Source: Anaeramoeba flamelloides
Lineage: Eukaryota > Metamonada > Anaeramoebidae
Direction of reading: 5' to 3'
Length of the DNA stretch: 64,000 nucleotides
Assembly (NCBI GenBank): GCA_027625915.1
Contig: JANTQA010000030.1
Location: forward strand, 2,604,001 to 2,668,000
Part shown: piece after piece, positions 1 to 11,166 of the stretch
Layout of the letters: every line of letters begins with the position of its first letter
Position numbering within the stretch: position 1 is the first letter of the stretch
Notes under the pieces: model-generated
Database searches by the model: none
The model's input: the letters and a program-made list of their open reading frames with translations, nothing else
Told to the model about the DNA's origin: nothing
Made by a program: the position numbers and the translations under genes

Positions 1-190
1 TTAAAAATATGGTATTGGTTGATTAAAGTTCAACTAATTAAAAATCAAATTATTAAAAATGAAAGATCAAATTTGAAAATTTATCTCAAAAAAAAACAGT
101 AAATTTTCGATAAAATTTTTTATCAATTAAAAAATTTTAAAAAAATCAGAAAAAACGCAAACATTATTAAGGAATATTCGAATTTTATGG
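1..190 (+). repeat. Fragment of repeat family R5
   Basis: This stretch is clearly similar to 50,825-51,000. Both encode, in one frame, a segment starting KIWYW, followed by a Lys/Ile-rich stretch, with scattered substitutions between them. The shared reading frame suggests a decayed protein-coding element rather than a purely non-coding repeat, but I do not recognise the protein. The copy continues off the left edge. Confidence 0.6.
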
Positions 191-380
191 TTAGTGAATA
201 CTATTTTTCCACCTGTTAACATATTTATAAACTTAAAAGAAACTTGATCTAAGGGATCTTGCTAACTTGAAAAATTTAGGTTTTTATTGGAAAATTTTGA
301 GTTGGGCAAAAAACAATTTTCCTTCATCAAATCCAAATTTTTCTCACAAATCTTGAAGAAAAAAATTTCATTAGGAAAAT

Positions 381-457
381 GTCACTCCACTTTCTTTTCA
401 AGTATATTAGAGAGTAGCAAGAGAGTATAAATATACTTGAAAAGAGAGTGGAGTGGC
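381..457. repeat. 27-bp hairpin inverted repeat
   Basis: Arms at 381-407 and 431-457 (GTCACTCCACTTTCTTTTCA... and its complement) pair over 27 bp with two mismatches around a 23-base loop. Weaker pairing extends a further 10 or so bases outward. It lies in otherwise featureless DNA. It could be a tiny fold-back element or a structured RNA; nothing distinguishes these. Confidence 0.7.
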
Positions 458-840
458 ATTAACCTAACCATAAAAAAAATAGCTTTTTAGTTTTGACTTG
501 TTTTGTACGGGAAATTCAAAAAGTTTTTGGTTCAATAAATGATTTTCGAGCCAAATCTAAAAAATCCCAAAAATTGCAATATTTTGACTTTTCCTCAATT
601 CATTGTCTTTTAAAGCTTTTTTTCTGTTTATAGTATTTTATTTCAACCCCCACAGAGCATAAAATTCGAATAGTCCTTTAGAAAAATTCAATTCATATTT
701 GAAAAAATATTCTCAAAAAATCAATACACCTAATCTTAAAAATTGAATTAGCCTTCCTAGGTGATCTTATATTATAAGACTGGAGGTGGTATTGGAACAA
801 GAATTAAAAAAACATAGGGTTTAATTTTCAACAAATGGTT

Positions 841-1016
841 TACTGGTATTTCAATTCTAACTGGGAAACAATTTAAACTTCCTTTTCGATATTTTTCTTT
901 AATAAGTTGCGTTTTCAAAGAAGTGAGTTATAATTTGTAGTCTCGATCTTTGTTTGAAAAAGAAAAATTTGAAAATGAAGTGAAAATTTTTCCCATTTAT
1001 TATTCTAATACCAGTA
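841..1016. mobile_element. TA-flanked MITE, copy 1
   Basis: A 172-bp core (843-1014) begins CTGGTATTTCAATTCTAA and ends with the approximate reverse complement TTATTCTAATACCAG, and is bracketed by TA on both sides. Inverted ends of about 30 bp (CTGGTATT, then TAAATGGGAAA) recur at 24,173 and 17,835. The TA duplication and short length fit a non-autonomous Tc1/mariner-type element; no transposase is visible in the window. Confidence 0.7.
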
Positions 1017-1957
1017 TACTCTTATAAAGTGTCTTTTTCACTTTTGTATTTTGAGTTCTGTACTTTCTTGGATCATTAGAAAACCACTCAAAAGATTTTG
1101 ATATTCAAGAGATTTAAATTATTTTTATTGATTTGATTGAAAAAACTGATAAATTCCAAGAAATATCTGAAAATTTTTTATACATTTTCTCTTTTACAAA
1201 ATTTTATACACAAGCTTTGAATTAAGCCATTATATAAGTTTAAATGTGAAGAAACTTTGTAAAATTGTCTTGACTTTCAAAATTCATTCTTTCTCTTGAG
1301 TTTGTTTTATGTGTTGAGTTAATTGAGATTCACAAATAGAAATTAAACTAAAAAATTAATAAAATAAATTTGACTTTTATTGGTATTATAATGGTTTTGG
1401 AATTCTTTCACATTAATTTGTTTCTTTTTTTAATTAACCAAAGGACTTTTCATTTTCATTAAAATTGATTATTAAAAATAGAATTTAACTTTTATCTCAT
1501 GTTTTACATTTTTTTAAGAAAACTAAGGGTTTGTATTGACAAAAAAATCAGAAACAATTCCAACTCTGATTATTTAAAAAAGGGGAAATTCAAATCAAAG
1601 ATGAAACTAATTGATTTACACTCTTCAAAAGGCTTTGAAATTGTCTTTTCTATCATTTGAAGACAAATCGGAATGTTTTGCAAAACTTATTTTCCAGCAA
1701 ACAATAATCAAATTTCACAATCTTAATAAGTTATCAAAGAACAGACTCACCTTGAATTAATCTAAAAACTTTCCAAAATTGGAATTTGTTTGACAAATTG
1801 TCAGAAAAAAACTTCATATTTTTTTCTTTTTGAATTTAACCAAGAATTTATTTTATGAACTGCTTTGATCAAAAAACACAACTAACTCAACTTTCGAACA
1901 AAAATTTACCTAAAAACAAACTTCTTAAAAAAAAGGTACAAATCTTTTTCAGACCTT

Positions 1958-2221
1958 TTGATCTTCTTGTTTTGTAACTACTTTCCTAATTTTAGTATTT
2001 TTTTTTTTATTCTTTCTTATTGTTTTTGCTCTTCTTCCGAAATCAAAAAGAAATTAAGCAATAGAATTGATTCTGCTGATTTCTTTTGTGATCCCAAAAT
2101 TAAAAAAGCAATGAAAGAAAATAACATCCAAATCAACTACAAACAAGAACCAGATGAAAAGAAAAAGGAATTACCAAGTACATTGCAAAATAACTATCAA
2201 GTTCAAATAGAGAACGACTAA
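1958..2221 (+). CDS. Possible terminal exon of an unrecognised gene
   Basis: The last 60 or so codons (from about 2,035) have mixed composition and end in TAA: ...SEIKKKLSNRIDSADFF, then KQEPDEKKKELPST, ending QVQIEND. The preceding residues are a Phe/Ser-rich run encoded by a T-rich tract that looks like an intron end (AG at 1,995 after TCCTAATTTT). It therefore reads better as a last exon than as an 87-residue protein. I found no upstream exon and do not recognise a family. The R-x-DSADFF stretch is the only distinctive motif. Confidence 0.3.
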   Translation: MIFLFCNYFPNFSIFFFILSYCFCSSSEIKKKLSNRIDSADFFCDPKIKKAMKENNIQINYKQEPDEKKKELPSTLQNNYQVQIEND

Positions 2222-3164
2222 AGTGTTTCAACAAAAAACACCTGATTTTTACAAATGATATTAATTTGTTTGTTATTGATCCAAACCACTACTTTATTTT
2301 TTTTACAGTTTCGCTTTGAAAGTTATTTACTTTTTGAAACTTCTTTATCCCTTAATATGTTTTTCATAAAATTCAATTAATTTCAAATTTTTTCATCAAA
2401 ATTAAATAAAAACATTTGAAGAAACAATAAATACCAAAAAAAAAAATTAACCTTTTTATTTTTTTAAAATTTTTTTCTTTTATTTGCAGTTGAGTAGAGC
2501 TCTATAAAAAATCAAAAAAGAAAGTTATCTCAAAAACCCCTTTCTTCTTTTTGTTGTGATCTAAAATTCCCCATTAACTTTGTGATTTTGAAAGAAAAAA
2601 TCGACAATTTTCTCAACAAGATGGTGAATAACAAACCAACTGCCTCAGTTTGTTTATGAAAGGCCTAGTAAAATCACAAAGATTGTACTACACTTTAAAG
2701 TAAAGTGTGAATGTTCAATAAACACTTCAAATAATCTGAGGAATTTTGTAAATTTTTAAGGGAATAGTTAACTATAAAAAAAATCTTTGAGGAAATTTAA
2801 TAGAAAATTCAAAAATAATTTTATCGCAGGTTGAAATTTAAAAATAATGCACAGATATGATTACTCTCAAAATCAAACTTACTATTAAATGCTATTTCGT
2901 AATATAAAAATATTGATTTTAAAGCCCCAGTACAAGTATAAAAGCAAAAAATGTCCATTTTTGTTATTTTTTTTCAAACTCCTTTCTTCTAAAACCCCAT
3001 GCACAAAAAATTGCCTGAAATGTAAAAATGATTACTCTCCAACTGAGTCAAATGTTTTGTTTCAAAATTTAACTTTAGGATATTTCAAACAGGTTAATTT
3101 AAAAAAATAACAAAAAAATGTTGCCATTTTTTGCTTTTATACATTACTAGTGCCACAAAAGTTT
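2222..3164. other. Intergenic, no gene seen
   Basis: Very AT-rich. Two short open stretches (one at 2,621 of 12 codons, one near 2,889-3,110 with no family resemblance) are not supported as genes. No confident repeat match was found until about 3,165, where family R3 begins. Confidence 0.5.
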
Positions 3165-3771
3165 TCCATTTTTCTCGTTTTTTTAAAGTTCAAAACCAAA
3201 CTATATTTACAAATTATTTGAAAAAAAATTTTTTCGTTAAAGTTGAAAGAAGAAAGAAATCTTATTATCTATAAAAGAAGTGGACCAAAATAAAAATTAA
3301 AAATAAAACAAATACTTTTCATAAAACACTTAGTATAAAAAATCTACTAAAGGGGTCAGTCCTATAGGACAATAAGGAAAATTTTTAAAATGTGTTATTG
3401 GTGGGTGTATATTATTAATTTTAAAATTGTTCAAATTGAAGTTTTTCGTAGTTTGAAAGAGTTTCTTGATTGTTGTTATTGGTATGATGGTTTTTAATGG
3501 TTTTTTATAATTTTCGGAGGAAAAATAAAAAAGATTATTTTGTGATTGAAAGTATTTTATTACTTAAATTGTAGAAAATCCAACAATGTTGAAATCTTAA
3601 TACTGAATATTTTTAAAAATTTTGTTCGAAACCCAATTTAAACAAAAAAAGTTAAGTATAATTTTTTTTCCCTTAAAACAAGTTGCAAAAGTCTAATTCC
3701 TCTCTTAATTATTTTTTTTTTCAAAATACTTGACAAAATTTTCTAGTATATCATCCAAATCACCCAAGCCG

Positions 3772-3826
3772 ACTCTAACTTACTCTAAACTACCCTAACC
3801 TACTTTGATCTACCCCAAAAAATATT
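3772..3826. repeat. Degenerate 10-bp tandem repeat
   Basis: About five consecutive decamers of the form TACYCTAACC (for example TACTCTAAAC then TACCCTAACC, then TACTTTGATC). It is GC-richer than its surroundings and sits inside the R3 module. A looser version appears on the other strand near 44,135-44,180, in the partner copy. Confidence 0.6.
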
Positions 3827-4564
3827 TTTAATTGCCCACGGTCAATGTTTTCCAATTGAATTGACTATTTTGAAAAAAATCAGAATTTGACCAAATTTGA
3901 AATTGAATAATTTTCCCTATTGTTGGATTTCTTTAATTATAAAAATTCAATATGCCCAGTGCCAAAAAATTCTGCTCGACTAAGAAAGACAAACAAGAAT
4001 ATTTTTTTTGTTAGATCCATTTTTTTTTTTCCCTATTTTTTGAAAAAGAAATTATTTAATTACATTTTATTTCTCGCAATTTAACAAGTTTTTACCCGGT
4101 TTATTCTCATTTCCAACATTATTATTTAATAACAATTCTTTGCTACCCTGATATGTATTAAAATGATTCTTTTTTTATATTTTTTTGAGGTAATTCTTTT
4201 GGTTAACCAAAAAATAATTTATTCAATCAATTGATGTATAATTGTATTGTTTTAAGAAGTGTAGTTATAAAAAATAAAATATTTAATGTCATTTAAAAAT
4301 TTTTACCAAGAAATTTTATTTTTGTTTTAAGATGAAATTCGATTTTTCAAAAGAAAATTTTCTTGAAGAAATTTGGGAAGAGAGTAATTTTATCCTCAAA
4401 ATTCAAAATCATTTTTTTTTTTTTTTTGACCAAAATGATTGAAATTATTTTAAGGTTTCTGGTGAATAAGACAAAACAATTTTTTAAAAAAAAATACAAA
4501 AACTAAAATTTTTTGAATTTTGTTTTCATTTAAAGAAAACAAGAAAAAAACTTGTATAAAACTT

Positions 4565-4580
4565 GGGGGGGGGGGGGGGG
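4565..4580. repeat. G16 homopolymer
   Basis: Sixteen consecutive G residues in DNA that otherwise almost lacks GC runs. It lies inside the R3 module and is not preserved in the related copies at 28 kb and 42 kb. Confidence 0.95.
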
Positions 4581-5876
4581 ATAGGTTAATAGATCTCAAT
4601 TCCATGAGAAATTTTTGTTAAACTACTATCAATTATTCATTCATCAAATCACCTACACTTGAATGAGTTTTATTGACTGATATTTGTATTGAAATATTAA
4701 TTATTAAAAATAATAACATAATAAAAAATTTTCTTTCTAAATCAGTAATTTTATACAGAAAAAGAAAAATATGTTTTCCCATTTTCAAGAACTAACTTAA
4801 CTTTAAAACAAAATAATACGCTTACTTATTATCGTTTTATATTAAAAACATACAATTTTAGATTTAAAAAAATATAGATTAATAAATTGTTTAAATGGGG
4901 TTAATTCATCCATTTGATAAGTTGAAACATAAATTATAAAAAAAAATTATTAAGATCTTGTGACAAGATTTCATTTTATTTTTAAAAAATACTACTCCCT
5001 TAATTCTAAAAAAAATCCAATAATTATTTTAAACTTATATAAAATGTAATTATTTGATTCAAAAAACTGTTCAAATCAATTTTTTCTCTTTATTGAATAA
5101 AAAAATACTTAAAAAACAGCTTAACCATTAAATCAAAGTATTCTTCCAAAATACTTTTTGAAAACCTTGAAAATTCAACTTATAACAGAAATCCATACTT
5201 TTTAAATTTTAATTATTTTCAATAAATAATGAATAACCCAATCTTAATTTTTTCAGTAAGTTATTAACGTGCAAAGGTTAAATGTTTTAATAAAATTTAC
5301 ACTTATTTCACAATATAATACAGATTGTCAAATAAATAAAAAGAATTAAAATAAATAATTCTAATAAATACAAAAAAGAATTAATATTATCAAATAACTG
5401 ATTTTAATACTATTAGTTCCTTGTTAGTACTCATGAGTATTTGAAAAAGAATATTGCCTAATCTTATAAAATTTCAAGAAATGCAATAAAATTGTATGAA
5501 TTAAAATAGAGGTTCAATTTTTTTAGATCTTCAATTATTCAATATTTGATTTATTTTATTTGATTATTAAAATAAGATTTAAAATCTCAAGGTTATTTGT
5601 TTATTCGGACTCTCAGAAATTACTAAAAGTGAGATTTATACAAAATAAAATTTTTTTGCAAATTTTTCTTTTTGTTTTTGAGATCTTAAAAATACAAACA
5701 AAAAAAAGAATCTTGGATCTTTTTTAAGTGAAAATTTCATTGGGAAACAATGAACTTTTTTTAAAAATAATAACACATCTCTCTAAAGTTGATAAATATA
5801 GTTGCGTATCAGGTTTAATTGTATCACTGTGTAAATAATTGCTCTATTACTATTGCAATTAAAAATAAATAATAAC

Positions 5877-6738
5877 CATTGTGAAAAAAATTTGGGTAAT
5901 TAAAAAAAATTGGGTCAGTCAAAAATTTGTTTTCGTTTTTAAATAGTAAATATTAGCAAAATGATTTTTGATCAAAGTAAAATTTTATGAACAAATCTTA
6001 CATTTAAGAAAAACCAGAGTCACTATCAATAATAATTTTCAGAAGTAAAATTAAATTGTTGCATTTTAACCTTTTAGAATTACTGTGGAACTCTAAAAAA
6101 CAAAAATTGACATTTAATTGTAAACTTTACTAAAAATGTTGATTTTATTTATTAGATTACATTCCAAGATCAAGTTAATCATTGTTTGGAAAGACCAAAA
6201 ATTAATAACCGTTTTAAATTAAGGTTTTTCTATCGGGATTTAAAGAATTTAAATGGTTTCTGAAATCTTGATATTTCTGTATTTTGAAGTTTTGATTGTA
6301 AACATTAGTGGAAAACAACCTCTTTGGAAAAAACAGCTTTTTTGGAAGATTTTATTATTCAATTTGGTTTAAAAGGATATTTAAGATTAACCATGATAAA
6401 TTTGCGTTCATTAACAATGATAAATATTTTATTGAATTAAGAGATTTTAATATTTCCTATTAAATAGTTCTCTAATTTTTAGTAAAGTTAATAATTAAAA
6501 ATAATTTTTTGTATTTTTGGAGTTCCACAGTAATTTTAAAAGGTTAAAATGCAACAATTTAATTTTACTTCTGAAAATTATTATTGATAGTGACTTTGAT
6601 TTTTCTTAAATGTAAGATTTGTTCATAAAATTTTACTTTGATCAAAAATCATTTTGCTAATATTTACTATTTAAAAAATGAAAACAAATTTTTGACTGAA
6701 CCAATTTTTTTTAATGACCCAAATTTTTTTTACAATTG
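5877..6738. mobile_element. Fold-back element with about 265-bp inverted arms
   Basis: The arm at 5,877-6,145 is repeated in reverse complement at 6,468-6,738. The match is continuous over more than 250 bases, with only scattered changes and small indels, around a roughly 320-bp spacer with no gene. The right arm ends 228 bp before the start codon of the DHHC gene, so it probably contributes to that gene's 5' flank. No target duplication is obvious. The structure fits a fold-back or long-TIR MITE. Confidence 0.8.
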
Positions 6739-6965
6739 TAATTCAAAGTTCCAAAAGTCATTTCAAATTGTCAAACACTTGAAGACTGTTACAACATATC
6801 TCCACTTTAAAAGTGTTGGAACATGTTCGAACGGTTTGTAGATCATCATTAAGCTGAACGAAAGTCCAAAAGACTTCAAGATTGACAAAAGTCAGTGAAA
6901 TTTTTTGTAGTGAAAGATTTTATGAGTTTTTCATTTTTTTTTATCTTTCAATTCTTTGTTTGTGG

Positions 6966-8144
6966 ATGTATAACATTGAATCAACAGATCCAAATTTAAA
7001 TGAACAAGATCTTGAATTAGGTGTTTATTTTAACGAAAAACAATCCCAGATTGCGTCAGAGCAAGAAGCGCTAATGGGCGATTATAACAAAGGGGAATTC
7101 CAAAAAAACCCAGAGCTCACTTCAAGTGAAGAAACAACAGAAGATTCTGACGATTTCAATCCAGAAAACCAAATGGAAGAAGAAGAAAATTGCTTTGAAT
7201 GCTGTATCCCCGTTTGTGGGGTCAACAGAACAAAAACTGCGACAAAGTATTGTCCTCCTTGTGTTTTGGCAATGATCGCAATCCTTATTTTCCTGAGCAC
7301 AATCATTTCTTTACTTTCAATGAAAGCATCTTTTTTTCGATTTTTGGCGACAATTACTTTAATTTGGATAAATGCTAATTATTTTATTAACCTTTACCAG
7401 TCTACGTTTCAAGATCCAAACGGCAAAAAAACTACTTTTAATTCATATTTTCAAACAGAAAATGCTGATTTATTGAATGGAATTGAAAATTTAAATGAGA
7501 TTGAAATCAGAAACACAGGAATGAACGATGATGATGATGGTGAAGAGAAAAATGAAAATAAGAATCCAAATACAAAAGCAACGAAAAAAGATCAAAGAAA
7601 AAGAAAGAGGAAACGAAAAAGAAAAAGAAGAAGGCACTATTGCAAATTTTGTAACCGATATAAGCCACCACGCGCCCACCATTGCCACATTTGTAAGAAA
7701 TGTGTACTCAAGCAAGATCACCATTGTGGCTTGGTCTCAAATTGTATCGGAAAATATAATTACAAATATTTTTATCTCTTTATTCTGTATGCCATTCTCG
7801 ATGCAATAGCAACCTCTGCCATAGCTGCCTGGTCACTGTTCACAGTGCAGGGCAAACTTGAGGATTCAAATGCTTTACTATTAGTTGGAATGATTTTTTC
7901 TCTTATTATTTCTGCCTCCTTTATAATGGTTTTGCTTCCCTTTGTTTATTTCCATACAAACCTTATTTTACATAACCAAACATCAATAGAGGATTCCAAA
8001 TATTCGAGAAATAAAAGTAAACTCAATAGATATAGCAACGGGGTTCTTAATAATGCAAAGCAGGTTTTAGGGAATAATTACCTAGTATGGTTTCTACCAA
8101 TCAATAATCATTTAAACGGGACAAACGAAAAACTTGAGAAATAA
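6966..8144 (+). CDS. DHHC-type protein S-acyltransferase
   Basis: Integral-membrane enzyme predicted to transfer palmitate or other acyl groups to cysteines of substrate proteins on endomembranes. The first in-frame ATG (6,966) gives 392 aa. In order: an acidic N-terminus; a CxxCC patch near residue 75; two membrane segments (about 95-150); a basic KRKRKRKR stretch; the Cys-rich zinc domain from residue 224 (CKFC, KPPRAHHC, CKKC); catalytic DHHC at 251-254; two more membrane segments; then TSIED, matching the TTxE motif, and NGVLNNAKQVLG, matching the PaCCT motif. The residues after DHHC are GL instead of the usual PW. The reading frame stays open upstream of the ATG to about 6,882, so an upstream exon cannot be excluded, but no other ATG is available there. 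A fold-back element ends 228 bp upstream. Confidence 0.93.
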   Translation: MYNIESTDPNLNEQDLELGVYFNEKQSQIASEQEALMGDYNKGEFQKNPELTSSEETTEDSDDFNPENQMEEEENCFECCIPVCGVNRTKTATKYCPPCVLAMIAILIFLSTIISLLSMKASFFRFLATITLIWINANYFINLYQSTFQDPNGKKTTFNSYFQTENADLLNGIENLNEIEIRNTGMNDDDDGEEKNENKNPNTKATKKDQRKRKRKRKRKRRRHYCKFCNRYKPPRAHHCHICKKCVLKQDHHCGLVSNCIGKYNYKYFYLFILYAILDAIATSAIAAWSLFTVQGKLEDSNALLLVGMIFSLIISASFIMVLLPFVYFHTNLILHNQTSIEDSKYSRNKSKLNRYSNGVLNNAKQVLGNNYLVWFLPINNHLNGTNEKLEK

Positions 8145-8902
8145 TTTATTTGTTTGATTGTGTCTCCGTTATTTTATTAGTAGGTTTTGAAAATATTTCA
8201 AATTGAAATCTTTCATTAATTATTTTGCCTTATTGGGATTATTATTTGGATCCAAAATCTATATTTTCTACAAACCATTAAAAAAAAATAATTATTTTTA
8301 TGTTATATATGAATAAATGATGTTTTTGTTTTAGTGATCAACTTTAGAATTAATTTATTAAATTATTTTGTTATGTAAATAATTATAGTATATATTCCTT
8401 TTTGGTTATTTCATCGATTCAATTAGAATATTTTCTTGACAAGATTGATAAAATCTTTAAAAGTATAATTGCCTGGGGATTGTAATTTGAATTATTCTGT
8501 TATTTTATTTAAGGGTATTGCAATATCCAATTTAAAAAAATGTTACCAATAATTTCCGAGTTACCTTAAAACGGTCAACAAACTCCAATGTATACATTTT
8601 GAGAACATACAATAATAAGTAAACATTTGAGAATTCTATCTTGGGCGAGAAATGAAAAAAAAAAAAAATCGAATTTTTCCCAAATTACCTTGTCTCTTAA
8701 TTTTGAAAAGTCAAAAATTAAAAATTTATCAAAATTCATAACTTGTTTGTTTAGGATTTCTTTCACTCGTTTTCGATTTTTCAATTTTCTCAAATGACAG
8801 ATCAGTAAAAAAATCCAAGTACAACTAGTATTCAACTTCACAAAACGAAAATTCAACAATCCAATTTCCTGATTACATTGTTAATCTCTTGTTTTTGTAT
8901 CT
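8145..8902. other. Intergenic, 3' of the DHHC gene
   Basis: AT-rich with AATAAA-like signals (near 8,310). An open frame on the minus strand (8,575-8,859) has low-complexity composition and no family resemblance, so I do not call it. Confidence 0.5.
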
Positions 8903-9439
8903 AAGCCCCAATTCAAAATTTTTAACATACCAAAATTCGATTTGTGAAAAAAAAAAACTTATTTAATCAATTCAAGAAGATTTACCAAATTAGAGCCATT
9001 TACTAATTGAAATGTTAACACTTTTTTATAAATTACAATATTCACAAAACAATAAATAAATAATTATCAATTCAAATAAATCAAGGGTGTGTTAAAAATT
9101 TTGTAGATCAGCAAAACAAAAAAATTGATTGGTAAATTTGTTTAAATTCTATTAGGAATTATTGATCGATCAAATGGTTAGATACTACCAACTAATTTTA
9201 TTTGAGAGCTTCTATTTTGAACAACTCAACTTTAACCTAATATGAATTGTTCAAAAAAATTTCGATCGAACTAAACAAGTTACGTAATTTAAACAATGAA
9301 ATGAAAAAAAAAACTCAAAGATGAAAAAATGATTTTCATATTTGACAAAAATCAAAATTATCTCCAATTTCAATGAAATTGTATTATTGTGATTGTTTGG
9401 AACGTTTTAGCTGTGCGGAAAAATTTGAATTCTAGTTTA
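8903..9439. mobile_element. Repeat family R1, copy 1
   Basis: About 540 bp, starting AAGCCCCAATTCAAAATT and ending with the imperfect reverse complement TTTGAATTCTAGTTTA. It shares nearly continuous similarity with copies at 11,887, 17,118, 33,675 and 37,284, including the internal palindromic stretch TTGATCGATCAAATGG. Inverted ends of roughly 28 bp and the lack of any open frame suggest a non-autonomous DNA transposon (MITE); the target duplication is unclear. Confidence 0.8.
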
Positions 9440-11166
9440 TTATAAAGAAATTTTATTTCTTTATTTATGTTATTGGTTATCTTGTCTTTGTAATTTTCCA
9501 CTTGAATTTATTTTCCTATATTTTTTTACAATCATTTGTATGTCTTCCGTGTATATGATATTGAAACATAAAATTGTATAAATTTTCTCAGGTTTTTAGT
9601 GTTTATTTTTTGTTTTTCAACAACAATTATATAATTTGTAGTTATTAATATCCATAGAATATGAATATCTATTTAGACATTTAGTAAAAGATTGAATTTT
9701 AAGACTGATCCTAAATATTATTGATTGGGGAATTATTGTTCTTTAATTCGGGCTTTTTCTGGTTATTTAATATTATTTCCAAACATTCTGAATTTTTCCA
9801 ACCTTTATTTGGATTTAGAGAATTTTTGAAATAATTGTCAAGAATTTGTGTTTTTGATCTAATTATTTATCTGTTTTTTAATTTCTTCAATATTTTACTA
9901 TTGATTCCAATTTATATGAATTTTTTCTCGATAAATAAAGGCAATATGATAAGATATTAGGTAAATGGATTGTGTCAAATGCACTGTTCATTAAATGTTT
10001 TAAAATATTTTAATTTTTTATTTTGTTTATACCTAAATTAATGAATGGGCATTAGTTCCATTTTGAATAATATATATATTTAGATATCGATTTGAACTTG
10101 TAATATTGATCTTAATCAATGATTAATTCAAGTTTTTATGCTCTATCATTTATTTTTTGAACTCTTTCTTGTAAATAATATAACTGAGATAAGAAAAATG
10201 TTTAAAGAATTTTAAATCTAATTCCAATAATGAATTAAGAATTTTTGAAAATATATTTATATCTCTCAATGATAGTTTAACCATTTTTTCAAGTATCACT
10301 TTAGTTATTTTTGTAAATATTTTTTTTATTTCTTGTAAAAACAAAATCAAAAAATAGTAATTATTTTCGCAAATTCACAAGGTTTTTTTTTTTTAACAAA
10401 TTACAATTTTTGAAAAGTTAAAATAAAATCTCGGAAAATATAACACCTCTACAGATAGGATATATCACATCTATTTACATTCTTCGATTACTATTAAAAA
10501 CACCCAGCCTGGGCTGAATCCATTTTATTACCACTTCTTCTTATTATTAATCTACTGATCAAATAGTAAATTTTTTTAATTTTAAAAATAATTTTGAATT
10601 ATCCTAAAATCCATCACTAATTGTTTCACAATTTAATAGATATTACACAATTTATTCGATTATCACAATTTGAATAATTATCGAACTTTTGGGGTATTTA
10701 TTATGGTTTTGTAGCTTTATAATGAATTGGAATAGAAATCATCAATTACTCTAGCAGGCATAATATAAATTTAATCTCGAAAAGGTATTACTTTGTTCAC
10801 CATTAAAACATTCAATATTGATTTTCAATTTGAAAAGAGAGAATTTCTCCATTCTGTAATTATAAAAATAGCAGAATTAAATGTTGTCGTGTATTGTTAT
10901 TTATTGATATTGCTATTTATTTAAATTATTTTATGTTCTACTTTACGAATCAACTTTTGTTATTGTCTTGTTCTTTCACTTTATATGATCAATAAATAAT
11001 AAAAAAAAAGATTTGTCAAAAGAAAATCAAGAAATTTATTTCAATATTTCTTTCTTATGATAATTGGTTATCATTTAGAACTTTTAAAAGATCATTATTT
11101 TCTTGTGCTAAAGTAACAAATATTTTAGTATTTTTCTTTAACAATTTTTACATCATATTAGTAAAA
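9440..11166. other. Intergenic between two convergent genes
   Basis: Lies between the 3' ends of the DHHC gene (+) and the FG-GAP gene (-). Unique-looking AT-rich DNA. No gene, RNA or repeat is supported. Confidence 0.5.

Larger units (their letters stand above)
3165..5760. repeat. Nested AT-rich repeat module R3, longest copy
   Basis: Segments of this region recur elsewhere. 3,165-3,345 plus 5,005-5,760 align with 22,345-23,300. 3,960-5,000 aligns with 27,690-28,760 and with about 41,900-42,740. 3,400-3,720 aligns with the reverse complement of 44,240-44,560. The 22 kb copy runs straight from the 3,345-equivalent to the 5,005-equivalent, so 3,345-5,005 looks like a roughly 1.66-kb element inserted into an older one. 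Copies are strongly diverged and none holds a substantial open frame, so the class cannot be named. Confidence 0.65.

Noticed and set aside
2621-2660. Twelve-codon frame MVNNKPTAS... as a first exon
   Set aside because: Too short, with a weak GTTTGT donor and no exon to join.
6882-6965. N-terminal extension of the DHHC protein from a TTG
   Set aside because: No ATG in this stretch; a non-ATG start is not expected in a eukaryotic nuclear gene.
7491-7809. Open frames on both strands within the DHHC gene
   Set aside because: Out-of-frame shadows of the Asp- and Arg/Lys-rich stretch.
8575-8859. 94-codon minus-strand frame
   Set aside because: No family resemblance and AT-driven composition; unsupported by splice context.
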